Assembly: GCF_013141765.1 (NCBI RefSeq)
Contig: NZ_WHOD01000056.1
Coordinates: 113,414-177,413, forward strand
Reading direction: 5' to 3'
Length of the DNA stretch: 64,000 nt
Source: Paenibacillus foliorum
GTDB lineage: Bacteria; Bacillota; Bacilli; Paenibacillales; NBRC-103111
Positions 46,634 through 55,990 of the stretch are shown in pieces; position 1 is the stretch's first letter, and every line of letters begins with the position of its first letter. A program made the position numbers and the translations under genes. Below the pieces are notes generated by a model. That model was not told where the DNA came from. It did not search any database and worked only from the letters and a program-made list of their open reading frames with translations.

Positions 46634-49600
46634 CTAAGCCTCAATTAGCAATCGAAGTGTTCTGTCTCCAATCGCAACAGCTTCCATGCCTGCTTCTTCA
46701 GCATAACGGACACTCGATAGCAATACGCTGTCCTGTAAAACATGATCAAACCGCTCTAGGGCTACTTTCAGCTCTGAATCGACATTGAGAACGAGGTTAA
46801 CCCGCTTTTCGATAGGCAGCTCCAGCTTTTTACGATAATCCTGGATGGCGCGAATGACCTCACGAACAAGACCTTCTTGCTCCAGCTCCTCGGTGATTGC
46901 TGTATTTAAAGCGACTATCATTTGATACCCGGATGCGGAAGTAAAGCCCTCTTTGGCTTGTTTCTCCACAAGCAGCTCATCCAGCGTGATATGGAGCGCT
47001 TCTCCATCAATCATTACATCCAGGAATCCGCTGTCCACCGCTTGCTTGGATTCGGAGGCAGACATTTGCTTCAGATGGCCTTGCACCGGACCCACGAATT
47101 TACCGTACTTTTTACCTGCAACCTTAAGATTCAGCTTCAAGCTGTATTGAGCGAAGCCGCTGTCACTTTGTTCCACACGGATCTCTTTGACATTAATTTC
47201 ATCTTTTATAATATCCTCGTATTGGCTCAGATTGAATTCCCGCGTAAGCGAAACAACCAGCTCTGACAGAGGTTGGCGATTTTTGATGCTGGTCTCATTC
47301 CTGATATTGCGCGCCAGCTCAACAATCTGCCTTGCCGTTTCCATGTCTCTCTCAAGCGCGCCATCGATAGCAGCATCGTTCACCAATGGATAGTCCGTGA
47401 GATGCACACTTCCCTCGCCCCCGAGGTTATTGTAAAGATCATCTGCAATTAGCGGAGCATACGGCGCGATCATGCTTGCGAGCGTTAGCAGCACTTCATG
47501 CAGTGTTTGGTAGGCTGACACTTTATCCGCAGTCATTTCGCTGCCCCAGAAACGGTCGCGAGAGCGGCGGATGTACCAGTTGCTCAGCTCTTCAATAAAC
47601 GCTTCGATCTGCTTCGCCGGATTCAGGAAATCATTGACCTCCAGCCCCGTGACTACATTTTTCAAGGTACTGTTTAATCTAGACAAAATCCAGCGATCCA
47701 ATAGGTTCGTAGAAGTCTGCCGCGGATGCTCTTCAGGCTTATATTGATCAATCGTCGCATACAGCGCGTAGAATGCATGCGTATTATTGATCGTATCGAT
47801 TACTTTTGATTTTGCTTCGGCCACGATTTGCTTGGAGAAACGTTTGCTGTTCCAAGGCGCGCTGTCAGCCAGCAGGGCCCAACGGAACGCGTCTGTTCCC
47901 AGCTCCTCGATGATCTCCCAAGGATCGATGACATTCCCCTTGCTTTTGGACATCTTTTGCCCATTTTCATCAAGGATATGTCCCGTTGAAAGCACCGCTT
48001 TATAAGGCAATTGACCATTATATAGAGTGGAAACGGCCAATAAGCTGAAGAACCAGCCTCTCGTTTGGTCAATTCCTTCGCAGATCATATCAGCCGGATA
48101 TTGCTCCTGGAACTGCTTCTCATCTCCTCTCGGATGATGATACTGTGCGAATGGCATCGAACCGCTGTCGAACCAAACATCGATTACCTCCGGTGTTCTT
48201 GTCATGATTCCGCCGCAAGAGCAGCGAAGCTTCACTTCATCCACATAAGGCTTATGCAGCTCCAGATCTTCACCGATCGGCTCCACTGATTTCTCCTGAA
48301 GATCCTTATAGCTTCCCGGCGCATATTCGCAGCCACAGTCCTCGCATGCCCAAACATTAAGCGGCGTGCCCCAATAACGGTTCCGGCTGATGTTCCAATC
48401 GACAAGCTCCTCTAGAAATTTGCCAAAACGACCTTCGCGCAGGTGCGGGGGGTACCAGGCAACTTTACTGTTGTTCTCGATCAACTGCTCTTTGACCGCT
48501 GTCGTTTGGATGAACCAGCTCTCCATCGCGTAATAAAGCAGAGGCGACTTGCAGCGCCAGCAGAACGGATAGCTATGCTCGTAACGCTCCTTGGAGAACA
48601 GTAGGTCGCGCCCGGACAAATATTTCACGATATCGACATCGCAATCCTTAACAAAACGTCCTGCAAAATCGGTGATCTGATCGGTGTAGCATCCAGCTAG
48701 GTTAACTACGTTAACGAAATCCAGCTCGTGCTGACGAGCCGTACGATAATCGTCCTCCCCATGAGCCGGAGCGATATGAACGATACCTGTTCCGCTCGAA
48801 TCACTGACATAGTCCGCATCTACGACGATATGCCCTTTGTTCACGCTGAGGTATTCAAAAGGAGGCTCATAAGAAGTGCCTACAAATTCGGCTCCTTTAT
48901 GCGTCGATACAATCTCGTAATCTTCTTTGAACAGCTTTTCAACCAGATTATTCGCGACAATGTATACTTCACCATTGTGTTTTACTTTGGCATAGTCGAT
49001 ATCTTTATTCATAGCCAAAGCTATGTTTGCTGGAAGCGTCCATGGAGTTGTTGTCCATGCAAGGAAGACTTCGTCCCCGCTCTTGCTTCTGAACTTCACT
49101 GTAGCACTCAAATCCTTCACATCTTCATAGCCTTGTGCCACTTCGTGGGAGCTAAGCGTTGTTTGACAGCACGGACAGTACGGGCTAACACGATGGCCTT
49201 TGTACAGCAATCCTTTGGAATGGATTTCCGACAAAATATGCCACACACTCTCGATATAACCGTTGGTTAACGTAATATACGGATTGTCCATATCCGTCCA
49301 ATATCCAATCGCCTCAGTCAGCTCACGCCACTGCTTCTCATATTCGAACACGCTGCTTTTGCATTTCTCCACAAATTCGGCAACGCCATATTTCTCGATC
49401 TCTTGTTTACCGGAGATGCCCAGCTCCTTTTCAACACCAAGCTCAACAGGAAGGCCATGCGTATCCCAACCGGCTTTGCGGACAACACGATATCCGGACA
49501 TCGTTTTGTAACGACAGATGAAATCTTTAATAACGCGGCCAAGCACATGCCCGATATGAGGCTTTCCGTTTGCAGTCGGAGGACCCTCGTAAAAGACAAA

Positions 49601-49717
49601 GTTCGGCTTACCTACACGGTTTTGGATCGATTTACTGAACGTATCATTCTGTTTCCATTGCTCAAGAACGCGCAGCTCGCGTGTTCTCGCTTTTTCCTTC
49701 ACATCCACTTTTCTCAT
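46634..49717 (-). CDS. ileS: Isoleucyl-tRNA synthetase, long (type 2) form
   Basis: This 1027-residue class I synthetase has the HIGH motif at 54-57 (GKPHIGHVLG) and KMSKS at 588-592. Its length and its sequence (for example CPCCQTTLSSHEVAQGYED and VVRKAGWDTHGLPVE) fit the type 2, eukaryote-like IleRS rather than the roughly 920-residue type 1 form. Type 2 enzymes are usually resistant to mupirocin. Zinc-ligand-like cysteine pairs appear at CPCC (181-184) and CRCK-like CWRCK (386-390). The ATG at 49717 fits MRKVDVKEKART better than the upstream frame from 49771. A T-box leader controls it. Confidence 0.95.
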   Translation of the reverse strand: MRKVDVKEKARTRELRVLEQWKQNDTFSKSIQNRVGKPNFVFYEGPPTANGKPHIGHVLGRVIKDFICRYKTMSGYRVVRKAGWDTHGLPVELGVEKELGISGKQEIEKYGVAEFVEKCKSSVFEYEKQWRELTEAIGYWTDMDNPYITLTNGYIESVWHILSEIHSKGLLYKGHRVSPYCPCCQTTLSSHEVAQGYEDVKDLSATVKFRSKSGDEVFLAWTTTPWTLPANIALAMNKDIDYAKVKHNGEVYIVANNLVEKLFKEDYEIVSTHKGAEFVGTSYEPPFEYLSVNKGHIVVDADYVSDSSGTGIVHIAPAHGEDDYRTARQHELDFVNVVNLAGCYTDQITDFAGRFVKDCDVDIVKYLSGRDLLFSKERYEHSYPFCWRCKSPLLYYAMESWFIQTTAVKEQLIENNSKVAWYPPHLREGRFGKFLEELVDWNISRNRYWGTPLNVWACEDCGCEYAPGSYKDLQEKSVEPIGEDLELHKPYVDEVKLRCSCGGIMTRTPEVIDVWFDSGSMPFAQYHHPRGDEKQFQEQYPADMICEGIDQTRGWFFSLLAVSTLYNGQLPYKAVLSTGHILDENGQKMSKSKGNVIDPWEIIEELGTDAFRWALLADSAPWNSKRFSKQIVAEAKSKVIDTINNTHAFYALYATIDQYKPEEHPRQTSTNLLDRWILSRLNSTLKNVVTGLEVNDFLNPAKQIEAFIEELSNWYIRRSRDRFWGSEMTADKVSAYQTLHEVLLTLASMIAPYAPLIADDLYNNLGGEGSVHLTDYPLVNDAAIDGALERDMETARQIVELARNIRNETSIKNRQPLSELVVSLTREFNLSQYEDIIKDEINVKEIRVEQSDSGFAQYSLKLNLKVAGKKYGKFVGPVQGHLKQMSASESKQAVDSGFLDVMIDGEALHITLDELLVEKQAKEGFTSASGYQMIVALNTAITEELEQEGLVREVIRAIQDYRKKLELPIEKRVNLVLNVDSELKVALERFDHVLQDSVLLSSVRYAEEAGMEAVAIGDRTLRLLIEA

Positions 49718-49771
49718 GCTGACCAATCCCTTCTTCAAATAAAAACATTTTAAGTGCGCTGAATAAAACAC

Positions 49772-50040
49772 AAAAAATCCCGCCCCGTAAGGGACGAGAT
49801 TAGCTCTCGCGATACCACCCTAATTCCGTAACGATCATATTCCATATGATCTAACGACTCCTCATTCTGCGTACCGTCATACGCGGCCCTTGTAACGGCG
49901 GGATCCCGGGACAGCTTACTTACTTGCTTCAGCTTTCCTTCTCGGAGAGGATCTTCGGCTAAGTCTTGAACATTGGCTTTCAGCACAGGGCCAACTCTCT
50001 GGGGGACAAGGATTTAACGTACTCGTTCTCGTCAATGAAT
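49772..50040 (-). promoter_or_regulatory. T-box leader of ileS
   Basis: The minus strand holds the T-box sequence GGGTGGTATCGCGAG (complement of 49806-49820) and, after it, a terminator stem with TCTCGTCCC/GGGGCGGGA and T6 (complement of 49772-49800). Upstream are Stem I features: GAGTAC-like AGCGAGTAC region and AGAGAGTTGGC near 49990-50010. ATC at the complement of 49950-49952, just after GAAG, is a likely isoleucine specifier. Uncharged tRNA-Ile would allow readthrough into ileS. Confidence 0.88.
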
Positions 50041-50064
50041 TTATAATGAGATTCAATTAATTTA

Positions 50065-50093
50065 TTTTTACACCAAGTCCATTAAAAAGTCAA
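50065..50093 (-). promoter_or_regulatory. Promoter of ileS
   Basis: On the minus strand TTGACT (50088-50093) and TAAAAA (50065-50070) stand 17 nt apart, about 25 nt before the T-box Stem I. The -35 box is good and the -10 box is modest. Confidence 0.5.
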
Positions 50094-50158
50094 CCCGGCG
50101 TTAGCTGAGCACATAGTTTCGGACTATTCGCTAAACAAATTCCAATCCATCCGTATAT

Positions 50159-51625
50159 TCAGTTACTTCTGTTTGGAAGGTTCTTCAACACAGTTTGCGC
50201 AAGGCGTCCGACAAATAACTGCTTCCCGTCACTGTAGCCTTCCTCTCGATCGGCCAATTCTGCCGCGAGCCGTCCTCTCCAGCTCTCGAGGCTAACCTTA
50301 TACCGTGTATCCTCAATCAGATTCGTTGTCTCCTGGGAATCCTTGCTTAGATCAAACAGCTGCTCACGACCTGTTTGGGAAAACCAGATATACTTCTGAA
50401 CACCGTCCGTCATGTAATGATTAGACATGTCCTTACACTCATGCTCTCCATGAATAGCATCACGCCACTTTACGCTTTCACCTCTGGCCAAAGGTAGCAG
50501 GCTTAAACCATCAACACTATCAGGGATAGACGCACCGGCAGCATCAAGCAGTGTCGGCATTATATCTCTTATTTCTATCACATGATCATTGACCGTATTC
50601 TTGTTCATTTTTAATAGGTCACCGGGATCGGCAAGTATAAAAGGAACCTTGGCACTTCCTTCATAAGGCAATGTTTTACGAAACAGATGATGATCGCCGA
50701 GAAGTTCTCCGTGATCCGAAGTAAATAAGATGATAGTATTTTGTAGCACCCCATACTCGGTCATTGATTGTAAAAACCTTCCAATTTGATGGTCAATATG
50801 TGTAATCAGAGCATAGTATGCGGCTTGAGCTCTTCTCAGCCTATTTCTAGGTACGATTCCTTTGCTAGTAATGGGGTTGAGCCCATTACGGTCCGGGTCC
50901 ATCGCTTCCGCCCATACTCCAATAACTGGATCCGGTATATCGGCGTCCACATACATGTCCAAAAATGCCTGCGGCGGATCGAACGGCGGATGCGGCCGAA
51001 CAAATGACATACTTAAGAAAAAAGGCTTCCGGGGGTCTCGGCGGCGGAGAAAATCAATAGATTGGGTCACAACCCAATTGGTAGGATGCAATGCCTCCTG
51101 CAAATGCCATGGACGGGCCACCGTTGAGGCATTGCAGTCCAGCCCAAGATCAAGCAGGTCACAGTCCGCCCCTGCCCTCTCTCGGAGCCATGGCAAATAA
51201 TCATCACAGCTGTCGAATGACTCCGTCACCGTATTCGCCGAACGAATCCGGTTGTGGTGCAGGTATCCATCGTGCATCACAACATTGTGAAACCCGCACA
51301 GATTGCGCGCTGGGTATACGTGCATCTTGCCTACGCATTGAGTATGGTATCCTGCCTCAACCAAAACCGAGGGAAGCGTATGCTTATAATCCCATGCAAC
51401 CTTATCCTGATAGCCTACCCTTCCGTGACTGCGCTGACTCATCCCTGTGAGCATCGCCGTACGAGCCGGAATACAGCTTGGCGTCGCGGAATAGGCGTTG
51501 CGGAACAAGACGCCGCTGCGAGTCAACTGATCCAGATTAGGCGTATCTACTACTGGATGATTTAATATACTGAGGCAATCCCCGCGCATCTGATCTACTG
51601 AGATTAGCAGTATATTGGGCTTCAT
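50159..51625 (-). CDS. Sulfatase, formylglycine-dependent type I
   Basis: This 488-residue protein of the alkaline phosphatase superfamily has the formylglycine motif CIPAR (C51-R55). Metal ligands fit DQMRGD near the start (D11) and TSDHGELLGDH further on. There is no signal peptide, so it acts in the cytoplasm on imported sulfated oligosaccharides. No maturase (FGE or anSME) gene is seen in the window. It is the last gene of the unit that starts with the kinase at 60868, 91 nt after the lyase-like gene. The sulfated sugar is unknown. Confidence 0.9.
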   Translation of the reverse strand: MKPNILLISVDQMRGDCLSILNHPVVDTPNLDQLTRSGVLFRNAYSATPSCIPARTAMLTGMSQRSHGRVGYQDKVAWDYKHTLPSVLVEAGYHTQCVGKMHVYPARNLCGFHNVVMHDGYLHHNRIRSANTVTESFDSCDDYLPWLRERAGADCDLLDLGLDCNASTVARPWHLQEALHPTNWVVTQSIDFLRRRDPRKPFFLSMSFVRPHPPFDPPQAFLDMYVDADIPDPVIGVWAEAMDPDRNGLNPITSKGIVPRNRLRRAQAAYYALITHIDHQIGRFLQSMTEYGVLQNTIILFTSDHGELLGDHHLFRKTLPYEGSAKVPFILADPGDLLKMNKNTVNDHVIEIRDIMPTLLDAAGASIPDSVDGLSLLPLARGESVKWRDAIHGEHECKDMSNHYMTDGVQKYIWFSQTGREQLFDLSKDSQETTNLIEDTRYKVSLESWRGRLAAELADREEGYSDGKQLFVGRLAQTVLKNLPNRSN

Positions 51626-51716
51626 AGTAGTATCCCCCTTCCTTTACTCTGTCGTCTTAAAATGATTTGGCAGCTTAACGCCCCTCACAGCGGAAGCAAT
51701 CATTTTGGCAAAGACT

Positions 51717-53906
51717 CTATTTCACCTGCTCCAGTACTGCCTGTTCCCCTTTCCAATCCAATGTAAAACTTAACTCCACAGCAGCAGCAGTCAGCTCCAG
51801 CAGCAAGCTGCCAGCGCTTTTTGTCCCAACATTCAGCTTCAAGTGTCCCGAAATCTGTCCTTGCTGTCGATCCATCTCATTGTCATAAGAGAACGCATTA
51901 ATAAACAAGACTTCCCGCTCCCTAGAGCCGCTAACCCTCTGAACGAGTGTTTGCCTGGACCGGTTCGGCGGGTTATCAACTGTACGTGCAGTAATCAGCT
52001 GAACTGGGCTCGAGCACCAGCTTACCTGCTGCAACACACCTTCTCTCATTTTCCATTCCAAGTGCTGCCCAGCGACTAGCTGCTTACTCCATTTATCTTG
52101 AAGCCAATGCTCTCCCAGCTCGCTAAGTTCAGCATCGGAAGACTGCCATAAGCTGTTATCCGCCAGTTCGCCGCTCAAATGATATAACAAATCGATGGTC
52201 CGTTCATCCGGTACCGTCATCTTAACCATATCCAGCAGCAAGTGCTCAGTAACAATGTTCACTCTCCGCAGGCTAACCCCGTCATAGGCTTGATCATCCC
52301 AGGGGCACATCTCCTTGGGCAAAATAATGGAGTCCTTGACCGTATAGGGCGAATCGTTCCAGTCCACTGCACTTTCGATCCAAGAGCCCCAGTCCTCTTT
52401 ATGATATTGAAGCCGCTTTCCGTCAGCCGGTGGTTGGTCCTTACCATTAATGCTCACGGTATTATGGGAATACGTATGCTTGAACCATCCGTAATGCGCT
52501 GGAACCCCGTACGCCGTGGTGCCTGGGTCGATGAACAACGGCACGCTCCCGGCTCCGAATGACAACCCAAGTCTATCCATATGATCATGCTCTCCGCTAA
52601 ACTTGCTGTGCTTAACCAGCAAATGCCAGCCCTTGCGGTTTACAAGCTTGGTCAACCCGCTGGCATCTGAGGTGGTGTCTGACATGAGGATCTGAGTCAG
52701 AGAACGATCTCCGGTACCCGCAACATGAGCTGTGGAGGCCTTCACATGCTGCCCGTTGTCCAATTCTTCGCCAAACCAAAGCGCTTCAAGAGAATCACGA
52801 TCTGCAGGAGCATCTGAAGGAATCTTCCAGATTTGTTGCCAATTACTTTCACCAGAATCCTTTTGCTCCTCATTCGTTTTATCAAGTCCATATGCCAACC
52901 GCAAAAGCTCGCCATATCGGGTATCTCCGTACCAATCCAAAGCGATTTCATAGTAGGGCGCCAGCCTCTGAATGTTTGCCGTATGACTCGCATCATTGAG
53001 ATTCGGCAGTGTACCATCCGGTAAAATATATCCAAGAGGAAAATCGAACATTTTCTTAAGGGTAGGGTGCGCCTTAAGATCCCATTCCGTGTGTTCAACC
53101 AAAATGGCATATTGCAGAAGCGAGTGATATCCATAGAAATGATATTGAAAAGCCCCTTCATACCACATCCCGTCTGCTAATACACCGCGGTCAATTTGAT
53201 CAAGGAGGCCATACTCTCCCTTCAAGCCGGCCAGATGAATGGCTTCATCCTCAAGAAGAAAACCAAGCATCGCTATCGCGGAAGTGATCAGAACCGCATG
53301 ATTATGCAGTTGCTTTTCTTTATACTCGATAAGAAATTCCGCACAGGGCAGCAGCAAGCCGCTGTGAATCAGCTGCTTCTCTTCGTCAGTAAGCATGCGC
53401 TCGACAAAGCGGTACGCATAACAAATATCGATAATCCAATGGGCTTCATCCAACGTTTGGGCGAACAGCTTTCCCGGTCCGTTGTATGGAATATCTCCGT
53501 GAATCTCATAATTGGCGTAATATTTGGCATAATCGAGCAGCACTGCCTTGACCTTGCCCGATGCTTCTATATCATCGTCAATCAAGCAGCTTAATGCGAG
53601 ATGCTTCATCCCAATGCCGAGCTGCGAGTGAGCCAGCGTCACCCAAGCCGCATCGAACGGCTCCCCTGTCCATGTCTTAGAGCAGACGGGACATACATGC
53701 TGTTTGGGACAGCTCCAATCGAAGTGAAGTCGTGCACCGTCATGATGACAGTAATAGTAATGAGTCCAATTACCACGTTCCCCTTCGGTGATCTTATAGT
53801 CGATCTCCTGCGCTCTTATGGAGAGCACATGAAGCTGCTCCAACGCCTTGCTATAGCTGGGATTAGCGGCATTACTCAGCAGCTTTTCCAATCGGAGAAC
53901 ATCCAT
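51717..53906 (-). CDS. Heparinase II/III-family polysaccharide lyase-like protein
   Basis: This 729-residue protein has an alpha/alpha-toroid N-terminal part (about 90-360, with ALCSAIAMLGF-like LHNHAVLITSAIAMLGFLLE) and a beta-sandwich C-terminal part starting near KHSKFSGEHDHMDRLGLSFG and TYSHNTVSINGKDQ, the best conserved blocks of the family. Four cysteines near the N-terminus (C53, C66, C72, C75) form a possible zinc knuckle. There is no signal peptide. With the sulfatase and the importer it suggests breakdown of a sulfated uronic-acid polymer inside the cell. Confidence 0.82.
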   Translation of the reverse strand: MDVLRLEKLLSNAANPSYSKALEQLHVLSIRAQEIDYKITEGERGNWTHYYYCHHDGARLHFDWSCPKQHVCPVCSKTWTGEPFDAAWVTLAHSQLGIGMKHLALSCLIDDDIEASGKVKAVLLDYAKYYANYEIHGDIPYNGPGKLFAQTLDEAHWIIDICYAYRFVERMLTDEEKQLIHSGLLLPCAEFLIEYKEKQLHNHAVLITSAIAMLGFLLEDEAIHLAGLKGEYGLLDQIDRGVLADGMWYEGAFQYHFYGYHSLLQYAILVEHTEWDLKAHPTLKKMFDFPLGYILPDGTLPNLNDASHTANIQRLAPYYEIALDWYGDTRYGELLRLAYGLDKTNEEQKDSGESNWQQIWKIPSDAPADRDSLEALWFGEELDNGQHVKASTAHVAGTGDRSLTQILMSDTTSDASGLTKLVNRKGWHLLVKHSKFSGEHDHMDRLGLSFGAGSVPLFIDPGTTAYGVPAHYGWFKHTYSHNTVSINGKDQPPADGKRLQYHKEDWGSWIESAVDWNDSPYTVKDSIILPKEMCPWDDQAYDGVSLRRVNIVTEHLLLDMVKMTVPDERTIDLLYHLSGELADNSLWQSSDAELSELGEHWLQDKWSKQLVAGQHLEWKMREGVLQQVSWCSSPVQLITARTVDNPPNRSRQTLVQRVSGSREREVLFINAFSYDNEMDRQQGQISGHLKLNVGTKSAGSLLLELTAAAVELSFTLDWKGEQAVLEQVK

Positions 53907-53958
53907 GGATTTCCCTTCTTTCCTAAAATATTAATAGGAGGAAGCTCTCCCCCTTGAG

Positions 53959-54846
53959 TCAACCTTTGACAGATCCCGATGTAACCTGCATGAATGTCTT
54001 ATTAGCCAACACATAAACGATTAGCAGCGGTAGAATCGACAGGCATGCACCTGCCATCATATAATGCGTTTGGGCCGCAGAAGCAATGCCATACCGCAAG
54101 CCCGCCAAACCAACCGTTAAGGTTTGCAGCTTCGGCTGGCTCATCGTGAACACCAGCGGCAATATGTATTCGTTCCAAGCATTTCGGAAGGTAAACAACG
54201 CTGCCACGCCAAGCCCTGGTTTTAATAAAGGAAAAATAATTCTAGTAAAAATCCACACCTTAGAGCATCCATCGATCATCGCTGCTTCGTCCAATTCCCT
54301 CGGAATCGCCTTAACGAAGCTAAGCAGGATAAAGAAAATATAGGCATGGCCGCTGATCAGAATTAGTATGACACCTGTCAGAGACGTATGCAGCTGAAGC
54401 TTAACCATCAATTCAAACTGTGGTCGAAGCACCACCGCCCCAATAGAAATAAACATCGTCGAAGCTTGTAAGGCGACATAAAAGCTCTTCCCGAAATAAT
54501 TGAGCCGATCTACGGCATAGGCTGCCATGGAAGCAACTATAAGGGTCCCGGCAGTCGTAATGATACTAACATACAGGCTGTTCCACGTGTAGGTGGAAAA
54601 ATGGGCTTGTTCCCAAACTTCAGCATAATTTTTATAGTGCCAAATATCCGGTAGAATCGTTGCTCCTGCCGTTAGCTCCGCATTAGACTTGAATGAGCCT
54701 AACAATGCCATCAAAATAGGAAATAAAGTCATTGCGGCTATGATAATTAGAAAGACCCATAAAGCCAATCTTTTAGCGGCGGAGCTGACCGACCATCCAT
54801 TGACTGTGGAGTTGAGCTTTGCTGCTGCTTCCGTTTCCATCTGCAC
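53959..54846 (-). CDS. Sugar ABC transporter permease, MalG type
   Basis: This 295-residue membrane protein has six transmembrane segments and the EAA loop LDEAAMIDGCSKVWIFTRII. It follows the MalF-type gene by 35 nt and precedes the lyase gene by 52 nt. It is part of the importer for the lyase/sulfatase substrate. No ATPase gene is near. Confidence 0.92.
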   Translation of the reverse strand: MQMETEAAAKLNSTVNGWSVSSAAKRLALWVFLIIIAAMTLFPILMALLGSFKSNAELTAGATILPDIWHYKNYAEVWEQAHFSTYTWNSLYVSIITTAGTLIVASMAAYAVDRLNYFGKSFYVALQASTMFISIGAVVLRPQFELMVKLQLHTSLTGVILILISGHAYIFFILLSFVKAIPRELDEAAMIDGCSKVWIFTRIIFPLLKPGLGVAALFTFRNAWNEYILPLVFTMSQPKLQTLTVGLAGLRYGIASAAQTHYMMAGACLSILPLLIVYVLANKTFMQVTSGSVKG

Positions 54847-54881
54847 ACCTCCTATGAGTTTAGGCTTTTTGTAAGCAGTGA

Positions 54882-55781
54882 TTAGTACACCTTGTTCATC
54901 CGTTTGGATGCATAAAAATACATTAGAGTGATGATCCCTACTATTAAAGCCGTTACAAAGCCGACGGCACTACCGTAGCCGATCTGCTGCTCCACAGCTG
55001 AGCCTGAGGACGTAAGCGGGAAGAATAGCTTGTAAACGTACAGATACATCACTTCTGTTTTGCCTATTGGGCCGCCTTCAGTCAACACCATAATGCTTTC
55101 ATAGCCTTTCAAGGAGTTGATAATAGCGAGCATGATGACCATCTGCAGCACCGGACCAAGCATCGGAATCGTAATATACCAAAACTTTTGTACCGCATTG
55201 GCCCCATCCAGCGAAGCACTCTCGTAGACATCATTCGGAATGTTTTGCAGCCCGGCAATAAAAAGAAGCATATAATTCCCTACGGCACCCCATACCGCAA
55301 TAATAATGACGATAAGCATTGCATGATTGGGTCCAAGCCAGTCGATGCTTTTGGAGATGATATGATATCGGGTTAAATATTGATTGAGAATACCGTTATA
55401 GGAGTTGAAAATAATGAAGAACACAATGGAAATGACCGAAGTACTTACGATGGTTGGCATAAAATAAATAGCCCGAAGCAGATGCTTACCCTTCAGCCCC
55501 TTATTAAGGATCACAGCCAAGATAAGCGATAACGGCAGCGTAATGATTAGCTTCCCTCCTGCGTACACGAAGGTATTTACGACCGAATCCCAATAGGAGT
55601 GATCCTTCAATAATTGGGTAAAGTTATCTAAGCCGACGAAACGCTCTTTGCCGTAGCCTTTGTAATCATAGAACATATACCTCATCGCCCATATTATGGG
55701 GTATACTCCGAATACGAGCGTTAAGATCAAGCTGGGTAATGTAAACCCGTAACCTGCTAGCTGCAGCCGCAATTTTCTCAT
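54882..55781 (-). CDS. Sugar ABC transporter permease, MalF type
   Basis: This 299-residue membrane protein has transmembrane segments from about 10-30 onward and the EAA loop VYESASLDGANAVQKFWYIT. It lies downstream of the binding-protein gene, separated by a terminator-like hairpin. Confidence 0.92.
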   Translation of the reverse strand: MRKLRLQLAGYGFTLPSLILTLVFGVYPIIWAMRYMFYDYKGYGKERFVGLDNFTQLLKDHSYWDSVVNTFVYAGGKLIITLPLSLILAVILNKGLKGKHLLRAIYFMPTIVSTSVISIVFFIIFNSYNGILNQYLTRYHIISKSIDWLGPNHAMLIVIIIAVWGAVGNYMLLFIAGLQNIPNDVYESASLDGANAVQKFWYITIPMLGPVLQMVIMLAIINSLKGYESIMVLTEGGPIGKTEVMYLYVYKLFFPLTSSGSAVEQQIGYGSAVGFVTALIVGIITLMYFYASKRMNKVY

Positions 55782-55926
55782 CTGTCAGCCCTCCTCCTAA
55801 TTTCTCTTGTTGATAAGAAAACCTATATCGAGGCCATTCAAGGATGAGCGACCGCGATATAAATGTAGATTTTCTTGCTATATCAGACTTGCTCAGCTCC
55901 GCTGAAACTTATAAAGTCTGATATTT

Positions 55927-55980
55927 AAAAAAGGGGAGCCTGCAGCAGCAGAATGAATCTGACTGACTCTGACAGGCTCC
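55927..55980 (-). terminator. Hairpin after the binding-protein gene
   Basis: GGAGCCTG (55935-55942) pairs with CAGGCTCC (55973-55980) across a 30-nt loop, with six T next on the minus strand. It lies 11 nt after the stop at 55991. It may partly end transcription before the permease genes. Confidence 0.6.
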
Positions 55981-55990
55981 ATGACTCTCG

